The notes beneath the pieces were generated by a model. The model was given only the letters and a program-made list of their open reading frames with translations, was not told the DNA's origin and ran no database searches. Positions 36,472 to 46,930 of a stretch of 64,000 bases of DNA are shown in pieces. The stretch covers positions 32,709,382-32,773,381 of the forward strand of contig JAYGXS010000004.1 of assembly GCA_036362985.1 (NCBI GenBank), in the 5' to 3' direction. Position numbers and translations under genes: made by a program. Within the stretch, counting starts at the first letter, position 1. Each line of letters opens with the position of its first letter. Origin of the DNA: Ligula intestinalis. Its lineage: Eukaryota; Platyhelminthes; Cestoda; Diphyllobothriidea; Diphyllobothriidae.

Positions 36472-37857
36472 ATGGCCAAAATAGGTAAAGGTGTGCAGCT
36501 GGGTCTGTCCTGGGTGAAAACAAAAGCTGGCGACCTCCCGGACGGTGCCATTGAGACGCAGCCTGGCGTCTACATATGCCGCGCCTTACACGCGGGTGAA
36601 CAAATTCCCGGCAAGTACGTTCCACGACTTGCCCTCGCCTATATCTCTTACGGTGGCGCGGAACACCGAAAGCCGGAATGTGAAGTTCTCTGCGACACTC
36701 GCTGCCCTGGAAAAGCTTGCTGGTGAGCACAACTACTGAATATCGTGCACTGTTATTCTTTAACGTACGGGCAATTTTCCGCATGAGATAGATGATGGTA
36801 AGTAGTTTCTTGGAGTGAAAGTTGGGGAGATAAAATTGGTTAAATAAACGTTTGCTGTGTATAACTTGTGCCCGCCTGCACTTGATTTTTATTGGCGGGA
36901 AATATAATTCCCTGGATTCAGGAGGCATGCATTTGAGACGTTTCTGGCGTAAAATGAGATCCATTTCTAGCGCAACACGAAGCCAGTAAGTTATAATACG
37001 TGGTGGTTAATAGCTTAGAAGATTACTAGGATAGCTGTATATGTTCGATTTTGCCCTTCTGCGATAAATGGCGTCTGAGTCTCAAATCAATTCACCATAC
37101 AAATTTAGCAACATCCAATGTGTGCCGAGCTACCCATTAAAATTTGATAAAAATTTTTATGAGTTAGGCAGTTTACTGTTAGGGCTTTGAGCCTTTTACT
37201 AAAAGGTCAAGGACCCGAGTCTTTGGGGTTCGGGTACGAACGACTGATGAAGGTTAATAAACCTGAAACATATATTCTAGTATACACGATAAAATGTGAC
37301 TGAAGAAGACAAGGACAGCTCGTACATATATTTATGATTTACTAGCGTTCACCAGCCATTCGTTAGCCAGTCATACCCAATCACACTGGTGGATCACCCG
37401 AGGTTAGCACCCACGACCTTTTGCCCATGAAGTGTTATACTCCATCATTGAGCCACGGGTCCGTTTGTTCGTGGATTATGATCGGGTTAAAATAGTTGAT
37501 GATTGCCTTAGTGTAAGAAGGGGCCATTCCGCCCTCCCTTGTCTTTGTCGGTTCCACCTTATCATCCTATAATACTATGCTTGCCACGGCAAGTCCTTTT
37601 ATGGCAGAACTGGCCAAACAGTAAAGTCGCACGTTGTTTCAGAACAAAATATCAACGAATTTCGTTATCAGCAAATTTGTCCACAAATACATTTGGCAAT
37701 AATGTTAACACCATTGCTAATGGTCAGCTTGTGGACAGATTTCGAAACATATTGAATAGTACTATGCGGGCTGGTCAATTGGAAGTAACGTTTTAACATT
37801 TTAATATTGTTCTTTGCTCTGACAGCTACGAGTGGGTACCGGCCCATGGAGGTGACG
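36472..37857 (+). CDS. DM9-domain protein, copy A (exon 1 and part of exon 2, cut by the N gap)
   Basis: Exon 1 (36472-36722) encodes a first DM9 repeat: DLPDGAIETQPGVYICRALH, then EQIPGKYVPRLALAYISYGG and EHRKPECEVLC. A gtgagc donor follows, the intron is 1103 bp, and exon 2 starts at 37826 after ctctgacag. The phase fits (TG|C), giving CYEWVPAHGGD before the gap. By comparison with copy B, exon 2 should start the second DM9 repeat. DM9 proteins are small soluble proteins, and some invertebrate members bind mannose and act in recognition or adhesion. No signal peptide is visible. Exon 1 is intact, so this may be the functional copy with its 3' exons lost in the assembly gap. Confidence 0.85.
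36723..37825 (+). other. DM9 copy A intron 1, with SINE pieces
   Basis: It contains a degenerate SINE region (37325-37470, tRNA-like on the minus strand: box B-like ggtcgtgggtgctaacc) and a tail piece in the plus direction (37495-37560, ttgtctttgtcggttcc). At 37246-37270 CTGATGA and GAAAC flank a clean hairpin (aggtt/aacct with loop aata). Confidence 0.6.
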
Positions 37858-37957
37858 NNNNNNNNNNNNNNNNNNNNNNNNNNNNNNNNNNNNNNNNNNN
37901 NNNNNNNNNNNNNNNNNNNNNNNNNNNNNNNNNNNNNNNNNNNNNNNNNNNNNNNNN
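37858..37957. other. Assembly gap (100 N)
   Basis: Exactly 100 N, the conventional placeholder for a gap of unknown size. Sequence on the right is unrelated to the DM9 intron or exon expected from copy B, so the join skips real DNA or is wrong. Confidence 0.99.
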
Positions 37958-38450
37958 CCAGCCGACAGCACAAACGAGGGCCTAGGACCACCCGACGCAA
38001 ACACGAATGGGGGACAAGCTGTTTTGACCACAATCCTGCGAGATGACCAACAGGATGGGAACGCGGGTGAACACGAGCCCACGCCGATAAGAGACGACGG
38101 TGACTTTGACTGCCGGGCCGCTAGCAACCGAGAGGTCAACGCGAACATGGCAACCGCAATTTGCACCTCAAGGGGAAGGTGTGAACGCGACATGACGTCG
38201 GCCGGGCCCAACCTACGAACGATGCGCACCCGATCAATGGCAATTATCCCGCCAACGCCACCACCCCCGGATAAGACGAGCCCGCAGCCGCATGACAACA
38301 GTCATCCCCATGCCTAGCTAAATATTACCTATAAATACTGTGATTGTTCGTGCATTTACCACCTTTGACAATGGAAGCTTGTCTGATTCCGAAACGTCAG
38401 GACATTAAATCCTTGGTTCCTGTGATCGCTTTGCCTTCTCAATTATGTCC
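37958..38450 (+). mobile_element. PLE 3'-end fragment with hammerhead-like motif
   Basis: C-rich, open-frame DNA (38024-38317, low-complexity with a Pro run) resembles the poorly conserved C-terminal tails of the PLE ORFs here. It is followed at 38361-38404 by TTGACAA, a possible GGAA...TTCC stem II and CGAAACGTCAG, the hammerhead-like end. Stem I could form three pairs (CCT with AGG). Downstream matches 10320-10390. Confidence 0.5.
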
Positions 38451-38601
38451 AGGAACACGCATTTTCGCTTCTATCAGCAATATATATATATATATATTAA
38501 CAAAGGTGAAGATACGAGGTCCAGATAAATTATCCCGATCATCATTCCCCAAAGAAGGCAAAGAAGAAAACAAGGCGCTGTCGTGGACCACACTGTAATT
38601 G

Positions 38602-38645
38602 TGCTGACGTTTCGGAAATACACTATTTTCCATCATCAGAGTGGT
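38602..38645 (-). ncRNA. Hammerhead-like motif, PLE lineage 2
   Basis: Read on the minus strand: CTGATGA, a T, stem II GGAAA/TTTCC with an 8-nt loop, then GAAACGTC. Stem III would be the palindrome ACGT, formed between two ribozymes. Stem I is only about two pairs here (CT with AG). One unpaired T precedes stem II. A paralogue is at 40576-40617. Confidence 0.5.
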
Positions 38646-39784
38646 GGGTTGTGTGTTCCTGGTTGACTCTCGTCCTGTTTATGGGCAATTCCAATTCCGA
38701 AAGGATTCAGGATTCGAGCTGTCGCCTCGGAAACATTCTTGAAATAGGGGATCGCGAGCCAAAACTTCGGTTTTTCGTCGTTCGGTTGCTCGCGAGTGGG
38801 TCATCGTCGGCATTCACGTTAGGAAGGACCGTGGATAACCATTGGCTGTGAACAGAGAGTGCATATATTTTGCTTCCTCCTCTCTCCCGTCCTCTTCGCT
38901 ACAGTGTGTTTGAACCCATTGGAATAGGGCTGTGACACAACTGCGTTTGTGACCAATGGGGTGGTTACTTCCGAATCGTAGGATGCGTCTGGTGTTTGTT
39001 TGCTTGCGTTATACTGTAGTTCGTATCCTCTTTTCGGAAATTATCGTAACCTGCACATCCAGGAAGGGCAACTGGCTCTTGCTTTCTTCTTCTAACGTAA
39101 ATTGGATGTCGCGAAATATGGAATTCAGTAAGACCTTAAAGTTCTGAACGTCCTTTTCATTACGACAAATGTGTCGTCAACGTACCTGGCCTAGAATTTT
39201 TGAAAGTACGATCGAAAGACCAGTCGTTCGAGCCTCTGCAGGACCGCCTCGGCAATTGACCCAGACAGGGGGAGCCCATCGGTTTTCCCTTCTTTTGCTC
39301 GTAGACTCCATCGTCGAAGATGACTAATGTCCTAAGGCATAATTCCAAAGGTTCTATGACGTGCTTTCCTTTGAGTTGTTGATCGTCTTCCTCATACTTT
39401 TCTTGAAGAAGCTCATCGATAGTGCTGACGGCGAGGCTGGTTGGAATGGAGGTGAACAATGACACTACGTTAAACGAGACCATTACCTCGTCTTAATCCA
39501 TTTCTAGATTTTTGACGTTCCTCGGAGACTCTTCAGCCGACTTCCCTTCGTATTCGGAGTCGTAGGTGAGGAAAAGAAACCATTGGTAGAGCCATTACGA
39601 TAGCCCAAATGTCGGGGTGCCACGTAAAAAGACAATGGGACGAAGGGGCATTGCTGGCAGACCGTATAAATGCGCCATCTGTGGCTCTTATGGTCAGTGC
39701 AACCCCTCTTTTGAGGTCTTCGGCGTTCTTCAGCTTGGCAATCGCCCGGTTAAGGACGTTCACATATATTTTTAAACTCCGCAA
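38602..39784 (-). mobile_element. Penelope-like element, second lineage: RT and 3' end
   Basis: Minus-strand RT motifs: VSFNVVSLFTSIPTSLAVST (about 39420-39480), PMGSPCLGQL (about 39255-39290), the catalytic RYVDDTF (39166-39187) and FGSNHPIGHKRSC (about 38945-38985), in shifted frames. This lineage differs clearly from the copies at 2-4, 28-30, 42.5 and 61.7 kb (VSFDV rather than LSLDF style). No GIY-YIG domain lies between the RT end (about 38690) and the hammerhead-like end at 38602-38645, so an internal deletion is likely. Dead copy. Confidence 0.7.
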
Positions 39785-39789
39785 GAGCT

Positions 39790-40617
39790 ACAGATGCCGC
39801 GAGGCCTACGACGCCAACGAGTGATTTACAGCTTCATCAGGGGCGGTCACAACTGCAGCAGGGGGCAAAAGTTGGCCACAGTTCGCAGGACCGCCGTGAA
39901 CCATCAACCCAACGGCGAGCCCAAACAAGCGAGCGGGCTCATCATGGGCAGCGACAGCGACAGCGACAGCAGACGCGTCTTCGACCGCGTTCCCACCCGC
40001 CCTCAGGGTGGCCAAGGTCTGCTACACCAAACCTCCCTATGGTGGATCCATCTCTTCTCATCTCCAGCCCCTCTTGACTATGCTGCTCCGACTTCTCCTC
40101 CTCGCCGCCGGGATTGAGGCCAAACCGGCGGAGTTCCGGATCCACCAAGGGCTACTTGCCTGCCTACAGCGGAGCCACCCAACAGACTGTGAGGGAAGGC
40201 CACACAGCAGGCACCCTACCGCACACGATGACACGCAGAACCTGCGGCGACTCCAACAACCGTGCGGGCGACGGGGATCACACAAGGTAGTCAGCAGTCC
40301 AATAGCAGTCGTCCCGTGAGTGCGCACGATGAGCACGCAGACATTGCAGCGACTACAACATCCATTTCGGCGACAGGGGTCACCCGAAGTCGTCTGCAGC
40401 CGCCCACGGAGGGGCAAAAGCCAATCCACGACCAAAAGAACGGCCAGGGTCCGCGCGTTAGGTCAGAACCAATCGGCGCCCAGTAGGACAGCCACGGTGC
40501 GCGCGTAACCCACGCATATAATACGAGAAAATCAGTAATATAGAACAAATCAGTGCAAGCAGGAACAACTACCTCACCACTCTGATGATGGAAACAAGTA
40601 TGTTTACGAAACGTCAG
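39790..40617 (+). mobile_element. Probable PLE lineage 2 C-terminal/3' segment in inverted orientation
   Basis: GC-rich open DNA without a clear domain, containing a short gcgaca hexamer run (about 39952-39972). It ends in the same hammerhead-like phrase (ccactctgatgatggaaa ... cgaaacgtcagca, 40576-40617) as the RT-bearing segment on the opposite strand. The arrangement mirrors the inverted-terminal design of the 2-4 kb element. The assignment rests on that end motif only. Confidence 0.4.
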
Positions 40618-40769
40618 CATCAATAGAGTATGTTACATCAAGGTGTCATATTTTCTCCATCTTCTTCGGAAGATAGCAAAAGGGATAATTTACCTTGACC
40701 TCCTATCTTCAGTCATGTTAATATACATATATATCAATGAGAAGAAAGAGCGATCTCAAGAACCATAAT

Positions 40770-40962
40770 TGTAAGCTCCTGGACCAAGCGGAACTTAACA
40801 GTTCCTCTAATAGGTCGGCGAAGCACATACATTCATATATCTATATAGTGGCGGTCTCGGAGGTTTACGTTGTGAGCTCCTGTGCAAAGCAGAACTTAAT
40901 TGTTCTTTTACTAGATCGGCAAAACAAAAACATATGTATATATATTATCGGCAAGAATACGA
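40770..40962 (+). repeat. SINE leader repeats, two copies
   Basis: A roughly 55-base phrase (agctcctg..caagcggaactta..gttcct) occurs at about 40775-40830 and 40872-40925. On the minus strand of 63840-63895 the same phrase precedes a tRNA-like head. It contains the small palindrome ggaac...gttcc. Confidence 0.6.
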
Positions 40963-41155
40963 GCTCGTAGCTCAATGATAAGACGTTTGCCTCTGACTGG
41001 AGAGACGCGGGTACGAAACTTGAGTATGGCAGCAATTTTGCCGGCAACGCTGGAGTTGGATATCGCTAGCTGACGACGGCTAGTGAGCCAGAACTGGCCA
41101 TTCTAGTGTCCCATGTCTTTGTCGGTAATGTCCTTCTGAATATATGTGTATATAA
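40963..41155 (+). mobile_element. tRNA-derived SINE with hammerhead ribozyme, plus strand
   Basis: The head has box A-like tagctcaatgataagacg (40977-40994) and box B-like gcgggtacgaaactt (41008-41022), spaced as in a tRNA. It is followed by a short body, the hammerhead at 41064-41108, a conserved tail (catgtctttgtcggtaatgt) and an AT-dinucleotide run. The order is the same in the 63.6-kb copies. RNA polymerase III transcription is inferred from the boxes. Confidence 0.75.
41064..41108 (+). ncRNA. Type I hammerhead ribozyme in SINE, near-intact
   Basis: Stem I CGCTAG/CTAGTG pairs over six positions (one G-U). The core is CTGACGA; the changed position is the one that tolerates variation. Stem II GGCT/AGCC is perfect with loop AGTG. 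GAAC replaces GAAA, and stem III is the tiny CTGGCCAT, with cleavage predicted after the following T. The GAAA change and the C/A at the base of stem II probably lower activity. Stem I differs in sequence from the 63.6-kb copies yet still pairs. Confidence 0.7.
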
Positions 41156-42197
41156 GAGATTTTTGGACAATGTTTTCGACCAGAGCTCACCAGTTAGTAG
41201 TTAGAGTGACCTGTCAGAGGCAGAAGGATGGCAAGCTTTGATACTTGGATGGAATAAACACCCTCAACAATGTCACTTACGCGAAGGACTGCGAACATTG
41301 ATGTAGTAACTATACCGGTTCTTTTCAAGGAAGTAGATAGTGTCCTCAATCGGTGTGATGAAAAAAATCAGAAAATGAACCCCTCAGTTGTATATATACT
41401 TAGCTCCTTCAAAAAACAATAAAATATCTGAGAGGAATGCAAGGAAAATAATGGTTGCTCGAATTTAGGTCCCTCTAAGCCCCCCCCCACTCCCAACACG
41501 CCGTCTCTTTTGACGGATTCGAAAAGGGTACGAGAACAGTAATCAAACAGGGCATACTCATTGTTCGGTTAAAATCAATTGACAGCGTTTTTTACTAATA
41601 TCAGTAGCCTGACACTCCATTTAAATTCTGAACACCACACTTCAGTTATAAGCATCAGTCAGTGGGATTATTTTATAAAGCTTGCGATGGGAGGTCTTCT
41701 CGAAAGCTATAGAAATCAAGGAAATGGCGGTTATTTATTCAGTCAGGATCTGCAGCATAGCACGTTGGGATTTCTTTCGATCAGGGCTCAGGTAGAAAAC
41801 TGGATTTTTTAAACGAGCCCCATCATGTGTCAATGTAAGCGAACAACATGTAGACTTAATCATGCTTAACCTGTGCGGCTACCCTCAAGGACGCGAGGGC
41901 GTGGTAAGCTGATGGCGACAGCAACTAATTTGGATCAACAAAAAAGTTTCCGGTTTCAGTTGGTCAAACACGCAGTGTTCTACAGAGAAGCGGGAGCATG
42001 TGCATTGGAATTTGAAGGAGGCAGCTACGTTTTAGCGTGAACGGATTGGTGGGTTTTGGACGACGTTTTGGATCATATATTCAACGATATTATGCCTGAG
42101 TGATCTGTGCTAGCATTAACTTGTTTAATTATTAAACTGAAGTCAGCTGAATCCAAACTTCAGGCTCATTGTTCACATAAGTGTTCAGGAGGTTAAT
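41156..42197. other. Unassigned DNA
   Basis: No gene recognised. A C-run lies at 41483-41490. The short open frame at 41579-41812 shows no domain. Confidence 0.45.
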
Positions 42198-42503
42198 CAT
42201 GAACAGTTAACCTTCTTGGTTAAACTTCCAAGCATCTGAAATTTAGTGGTGTCGCGTTAAATGCGGAAATTCGATAAAAAGTCTGGGGATCATGGTACTG
42301 ACTTTCGTGCTGGCACACGGCAACTGCAAGTGTGTTCTGTAAATCCAGGTGGACAGGATTTACATGCTTAAGGCATTTTGTTAACATTTTATTTCGACCT
42401 TCTCCCCCTGGACCAAATACCTATGTACAGCTCACGCCAGCTGTTACTATATCATGCTGGATGCTCTGTTACTACTCTCACCACTAAATTAATTTCCTGA
42501 TCA
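42198..42503. repeat. Local duplication, partner of 48072-48378
   Basis: The two share gaacagttaaccttct.ggtt, gcgttaaatgcggaaatt and ctggatgctctgt.a.tact. The 42-kb copy is interrupted at 42503 by the PLE fragment, so the other copy shows the pre-insertion state on the left side. Confidence 0.75.
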
Positions 42504-43040
42504 ATTCGTAGAAGGGGAGAGTTCGCGAAGAGCACCCGTTTATGGGAGACGCAACAAGTGAACTGGTAAGAAGATGCCTGAGTACAGCAGTCACGAATGC
42601 CTTCCCGGCGGCAAACTTGCAAGTGCTCTTCACGAACTCTCCCCTTCTACGAATGGGGGGTAAAGACAAACAACCGTTTCAGGCCAAATCGATGTGCATA
42701 TATTCCTTCACCTGTTCCTGTGGAGCGGGATATATTGGCCAAACGACGCGACGTCTGGAGAAGAGAATACGAGAGCACATACCGGCCTGGCTCAGCAAAA
42801 GACAGAACACACCCATGTGAAACTCAATCCTCGCCCACCTAATTGATACGAACCACCAAGTGGACACAAACGAAGCCTTTCGGGTCATGTACCACACGCC
42901 GACACAATACTATAAAGGCCTGTGCAAGGGGGCTTTAGCCACAGCAGAGGCAGTGGCAATCAGGCAAGCAAAACCCAGTCTATGCTATCAAAAGACTCTC
43001 GTAGCCACAGTCCGCTTACAGACATCGGGCTCAGATGGAT
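42504..43040 (+). mobile_element. Penelope-like element, copy 3: 3' fragment with GIY-YIG
   Basis: ATSELVRRCLSTAVTNAFPA, FTNSPLLRMGGKDKQPFQAK, then the nuclease SMCIYSFTCSCGAGYIGQTT, RRLEKRIREHIPAWLSK, a TGA stop at 42818-42820 in the same frame, and HLIDTNHQVDTNEAFRV. The YIG motif is intact. The 5' end is a fold-back: 42504-42535 is the reverse complement of 42623-42654 (32 nt, one mismatch). Strongly 5'-truncated. Confidence 0.8.
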
Positions 43041-43830
43041 GAGGAATGAGCAAGAATGCGGTTGTTGCTGCGGAAAGTCGACTATCAGTTAACACCTTCC
43101 TTGTGCTCAAGCCACTGCACCAACCATTTTAGAGCAAAGCTTGGACGAACTGTTGCGTGCAAAACCGGGAGTTATTGGTTGCTCAAAAACCAGTCTGGGC
43201 GCTCGGCCTACACAAAGCTTTATCAAGTGACCTTCAACGACTACGTCACTAGTGGACATCTGTTTGCATCTGTTGGTATGCGTCATCCGTACAGCGACAA
43301 AAAGCAAACCAGCATAACCAGCATGCTCTTCCGATCACTTCCGTGGAGGACAAGGAAGTTTGTAAGCGCATATTCCTATCAGTTATGCATATTGTAAATA
43401 AAAGGTGCGTGTCTAACCACTCAGATATTGTTACAGTATAGAAAACACCATGCTACTATGCTAAGCTAATTCTGGAACATGTCATATCCTTAGTTAGACT
43501 GGAGACGTTCTGTAACTTCCAAACTATAGCTGGATACGGTAGCAATTATATAGTTAGCCTGAAGACGGTAAAAGGCAGTACCTTGCCAGATAAAGGCATG
43601 GTAACCACTTAGCTAATGATGCAGAAAGACAATACCTGGGGCTTTGCGTTGTCTATCGAAAGCTACACCCTGTGACTTTATGTGTTCTAACAAGACGCAG
43701 GTACAGGCTTATAGTTAAGGTGCTTGATCTGCCAACCCGCACATAGGACGCATGGGCCGCAGACAAACAGGGGTATCTTACAAAATCACTATTGCTACTT
43801 TTAATTCTTTTATTATAGTCTAGTTGTCCT
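43041..43830. other. Unassigned DNA
   Basis: No gene or known repeat is recognised. The open frame 43056-43397 shows no domain. Confidence 0.45.
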
Positions 43831-45480
43831 AACCACAGCAGCAAATTTGCTTTATTAACTACGCATAATTATAATCTAGCTGGTTGTAACTTCATTATGC
43901 AGTTTAAACACAAGTGTACCTGTTAGCTTATGCAGTCAAGTCTCTCAACTAGATTTCCTTAGCTTTGATAGTGCAGTCTAGTCGTCAAAGCCTAGTCTAA
44001 CCTTTTAGCCTATTGCAATCTCAGCAACACTAGTACCGTAGTGATAAGCTCATACCTCCACCTGTTATACTAAATTGATAAAATGGGATGCATGTCTTAG
44101 TACTGAATTTTGAATACTGTTATAGAAATTACCACTATCACTATTACTACCAGCATCACTTATATTTCCCTATTCCTGCTGCAATGAGTCAACTATCGAT
44201 ATAGTTTTAAGAATATACTACTACAATATACTACCCAACTATGATTACTAGAATTAACACTATAAGCAGTGGCATATTACCTCTAGCAGCAGTATTCTGG
44301 TCCAAACTTCGTCAAAATGTGGCAGCAGCAGTTAAATTGCTTTATTATTCACACCAAATTCAAATCTAGCTAACCTTAAAGTCTAACTGCTATAACGTCA
44401 TTATTCAGTTTAGACACAATTGTATCCCTCCAATCAGGCACTTGGGTCTCTTAGTTTAGATTTGGTTAGCTGTGGTAGTGTAGTCTAGTCCTTAATCCCT
44501 ATTCTATGCATCTAGCCTATTGCATTCATAGCAACACTGCTGTCCTCTACTACCGTGCTTGTAGCCGACGTATTTAGAAAGAAAATGGTCTGACCTCCGA
44601 CAAATGGCAGCGTCATTGCTAGCACCAGTACTACTACACTTCTTGTTGAGATTGTGGGTATCTGAGCCCAGTGGCGACTTTAATAAGCGTCATTGTCGCA
44701 AATAATACAGAACAAAATAGCACCAGAAATGCTATCAATCAGCTGCACCCCTAGTTAGTAGCATTAGAAATATCAGTAGCAATACCCGTCTTCGTCTCCA
44801 AGACTCTGTTTTGACAGTTACTGAAGTTGGGTATTCACTCGGAATACCTTAAACACCCATTCGCACAATGTGCTGGGATCAATGGGATACGAGCACAGGT
44901 TCCGAAAAGTCCAAGCTATAGATGGATACTGTGCTAGGTATGTAGTTTGGCTATAGACGGCAAACTGCATGATTTAAGTGCATGGTAGGAATGGTACATT
45001 TCTTTACAAACGCCCTATTACTATCCAAATGATAATCACTTTTTCCTCCTCACGCAGATTTCGAGTGCATATTGGGTGCGACTCCTTAAAAAGCACACAC
45101 AATAAATACTTATAGTATACTATCTACTGGTCTTACCATACATGATTAATCGAAACTAGCACTCGTAGCATATGCACGTACCTATAGCAGCAGTATCTTA
45201 TTATCTAAGATGAAACAGCCTGATGGATAGAGTTGACAGGTCGGAAACCAAGACAAACACTCTTCTGCTCAGGGCCTAAAGCATGTACTTACGCGAAAAA
45301 GTTTAAACCCAGATTCAAACTTCTTGTTGAGACAAGGGGCATGAGCCCCCCAGTGTTAGCTTAATTCCAGCGTCACTTCTGACAAATTTTAGCGTCAGAG
45401 ATAGTACTGATTGTGAGACTCAACTACATCGTAGCCAGTTGTAATTAGACACAGTAGTAGCCGTATCAGTCTCGGCCTCC
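43830..45480. repeat. Old diverged tandem repeat, unit about 0.5 kb
   Basis: Related segments follow each other: gctttatta...cattatgcagtttaaacacaa (43850-43915) against gctttattattcac...cattattcagtttagacaca (44338-44415), and tagtgcagtctagtc...cctattgcaatct (43970-44025) against tagtgtagtctagtc...cctattgcattca (44476-44530). The phrase ttcttgttgaga at 44641 recurs at 45323. Units have diverged by substitutions and indels. No coding sequence. Confidence 0.55.
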
Positions 45481-45599
45481 TTGGGCCTGTCTTAACACCT
45501 ACTATGGGTGAGTGAGGGTAAATAGTACAGTAGTACCAGCGAAAAAGTCTACTGTCACTGTAAGACTAAATTAGGCGGTGTATTGGCTTGCATTTGATA

Positions 45600-46072
45600 C
45601 AGCAGCCCAAGCCCGACCAGCCTAGTTTCTTCGAGCCTCATGGGAGAAGGTGAAGAGTGCGGAGCCGCTAACTACGTCCTCTATCACTTTAAACTGACCC
45701 CTGAGGCCGTCACCTCATGTACCAACCTGTTGGTTCAGTTGGTGGATTTAATCGAAACCGATGGTCGAACACACACCCTGGCCTACTACCCCAATGGATA
45801 CCGCGTCGTCAGAACAGGCGCCCCCACCAACTACGCACGCCGACACTGAGACCACCCCTCCCTGCTTGCCGGATCCAATGCCACCAACAGGCTAGAACCC
45901 GCGTGCGTGAGACGAGGGAACACCACGATGACTAATTAAACCACCACCCATCTCCCCTACCCCGCGAACTATTTAAGAACTACACTACCTATGACTGACC
46001 AGTTCTGTCCTTGCAGTGTACTGGCCCGCTGATAAATGGCCGCAAACATATATTTGCCAATACAACTTTTCA
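45600..46072 (+). other. Possible PLE C-terminal/3' fragment
   Basis: An open frame (45640-45849) without a clear domain is followed by C-rich DNA and ctgataaatggccgcaaac near 46030. That resembles a degenerate hammerhead-like PLE end (CTGATAA ... GCAAAC). Weak evidence. Confidence 0.3.
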
Positions 46073-46930
46073 ATTCGCTATTTGGTTTGATTGGCTAGAG
46101 CCAAAAACCGTCGGACTGTTTGCGTATTTTCCACTGCGCTCACACATATAAACGGGTCGATAAAAGCGTTCTAGTAGGTAAAATAAGAAATCAATGACCT
46201 CACCCTGGCCACCACAAGTAACAAGTAGTCGAAAAAAGTGGCTGGTCTAATCACTCAGAGTTCACTATAAGAGAAGCCGAGAAATTATTTGATTATATAT
46301 CTTGTACTGCCTTGCGAAACAAAGGCATCTTCTAATAAAAGCCCATCGGTAACTAATTGTAGACACATATTTTGAAACAGCTTTTGAGACAGTTTGATAA
46401 ATTGAGCGTCTCAAGACGATTCTACTCATCGTAATATTTACTTTGAGGAGTAATTCGGCGGTCTTGACTGTCAGATCCTGGGAGATGGAAGTAAAAGGAG
46501 ACGGTACATCAAAAGATACGATAAGTTCGTTTGGCAGAAGACGTACACCCTCACATTCCTCTAAGAATTATGTTGTCAAGCCGAATCTGGTGTCTTGATC
46601 AGTGGTCAGATATGTAAGACGCCGAAACAGCCGCTTTGTCAGTCCGTAAGTTGAGTGTTGAAGTCCCGTTATATAAGGGATGATCAATCCAGAGCGATTT
46701 AGACGCAGACGCATTGATTCATAATAATTAAGTTGTGCAGACAATCCCAGATGATGTGTAAACAAAGTGAATGCCCAGGCACTGCAGTTGTTTAAGCTGA
46801 AAACGTTTTCTGTGTGGCGAGCGTTTGGCAAAGTAGGTAACCTGAATCACGCACTCACGTGCACATGAACAAAACACATGTGCCAATGTAAGTCGCTACT
46901 TAGTCATCGCACTTAAAATGCCAATGGCAG
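46073..46930 (-). repeat. Local duplication with PLE RT fragment (partner 48626-49490)
   Basis: The two copies share attcgctatttggtttgatt, gataaaagcgttctagta and most of the following 800 bases, about 2.55 kb apart. On the minus strand, about 46390-46700 encodes TYGLTKRLFRRLTYLTTDQD and ELIVSFDVPSPFTSI, the N-terminal RT region of the second PLE lineage. The other copy has the same region with more damage (about 48980-49260). Confidence 0.65.

Larger units (their letters stand above)
33413..37857 (+). repeat. Segmental duplication, copy A, second block (with the DM9 gene)
   Basis: It matches 54976-60537 in copy B. Copy A has extra DNA at about 33899-34840. Copy B lacks the equivalent of about 35385-36565 and contains the hAT at 56944-59718. 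The block ends at the N gap, so its true right limit is unknown. Confidence 0.8.

Noticed and set aside
36440..36964. A 174-residue minus-strand protein
   Set aside because: It overlaps DM9 exon 1 in antisense; the plus-strand reading has clear DM9 motifs and splice sites.
37668..38298. Coding frames spanning the N gap
   Set aside because: They owe their length to unknown bases and join unrelated sequences.
38475..38500. An AT-dinucleotide run as a regulatory feature
   Set aside because: A simple microsatellite; similar runs occur near 40730, 41140 and 63615, partly as SINE tails.
40963..41035. A tRNA gene
   Set aside because: Box A- and box B-like sequences are present, but acceptor and anticodon stems do not pair properly and the segment leads into the SINE body. 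It is a tRNA-derived SINE head.
43830..45480. A CRISPR-like or satellite array
   Set aside because: The repeats are long, few and strongly diverged, without regular spacers. An old tandem duplication is enough.
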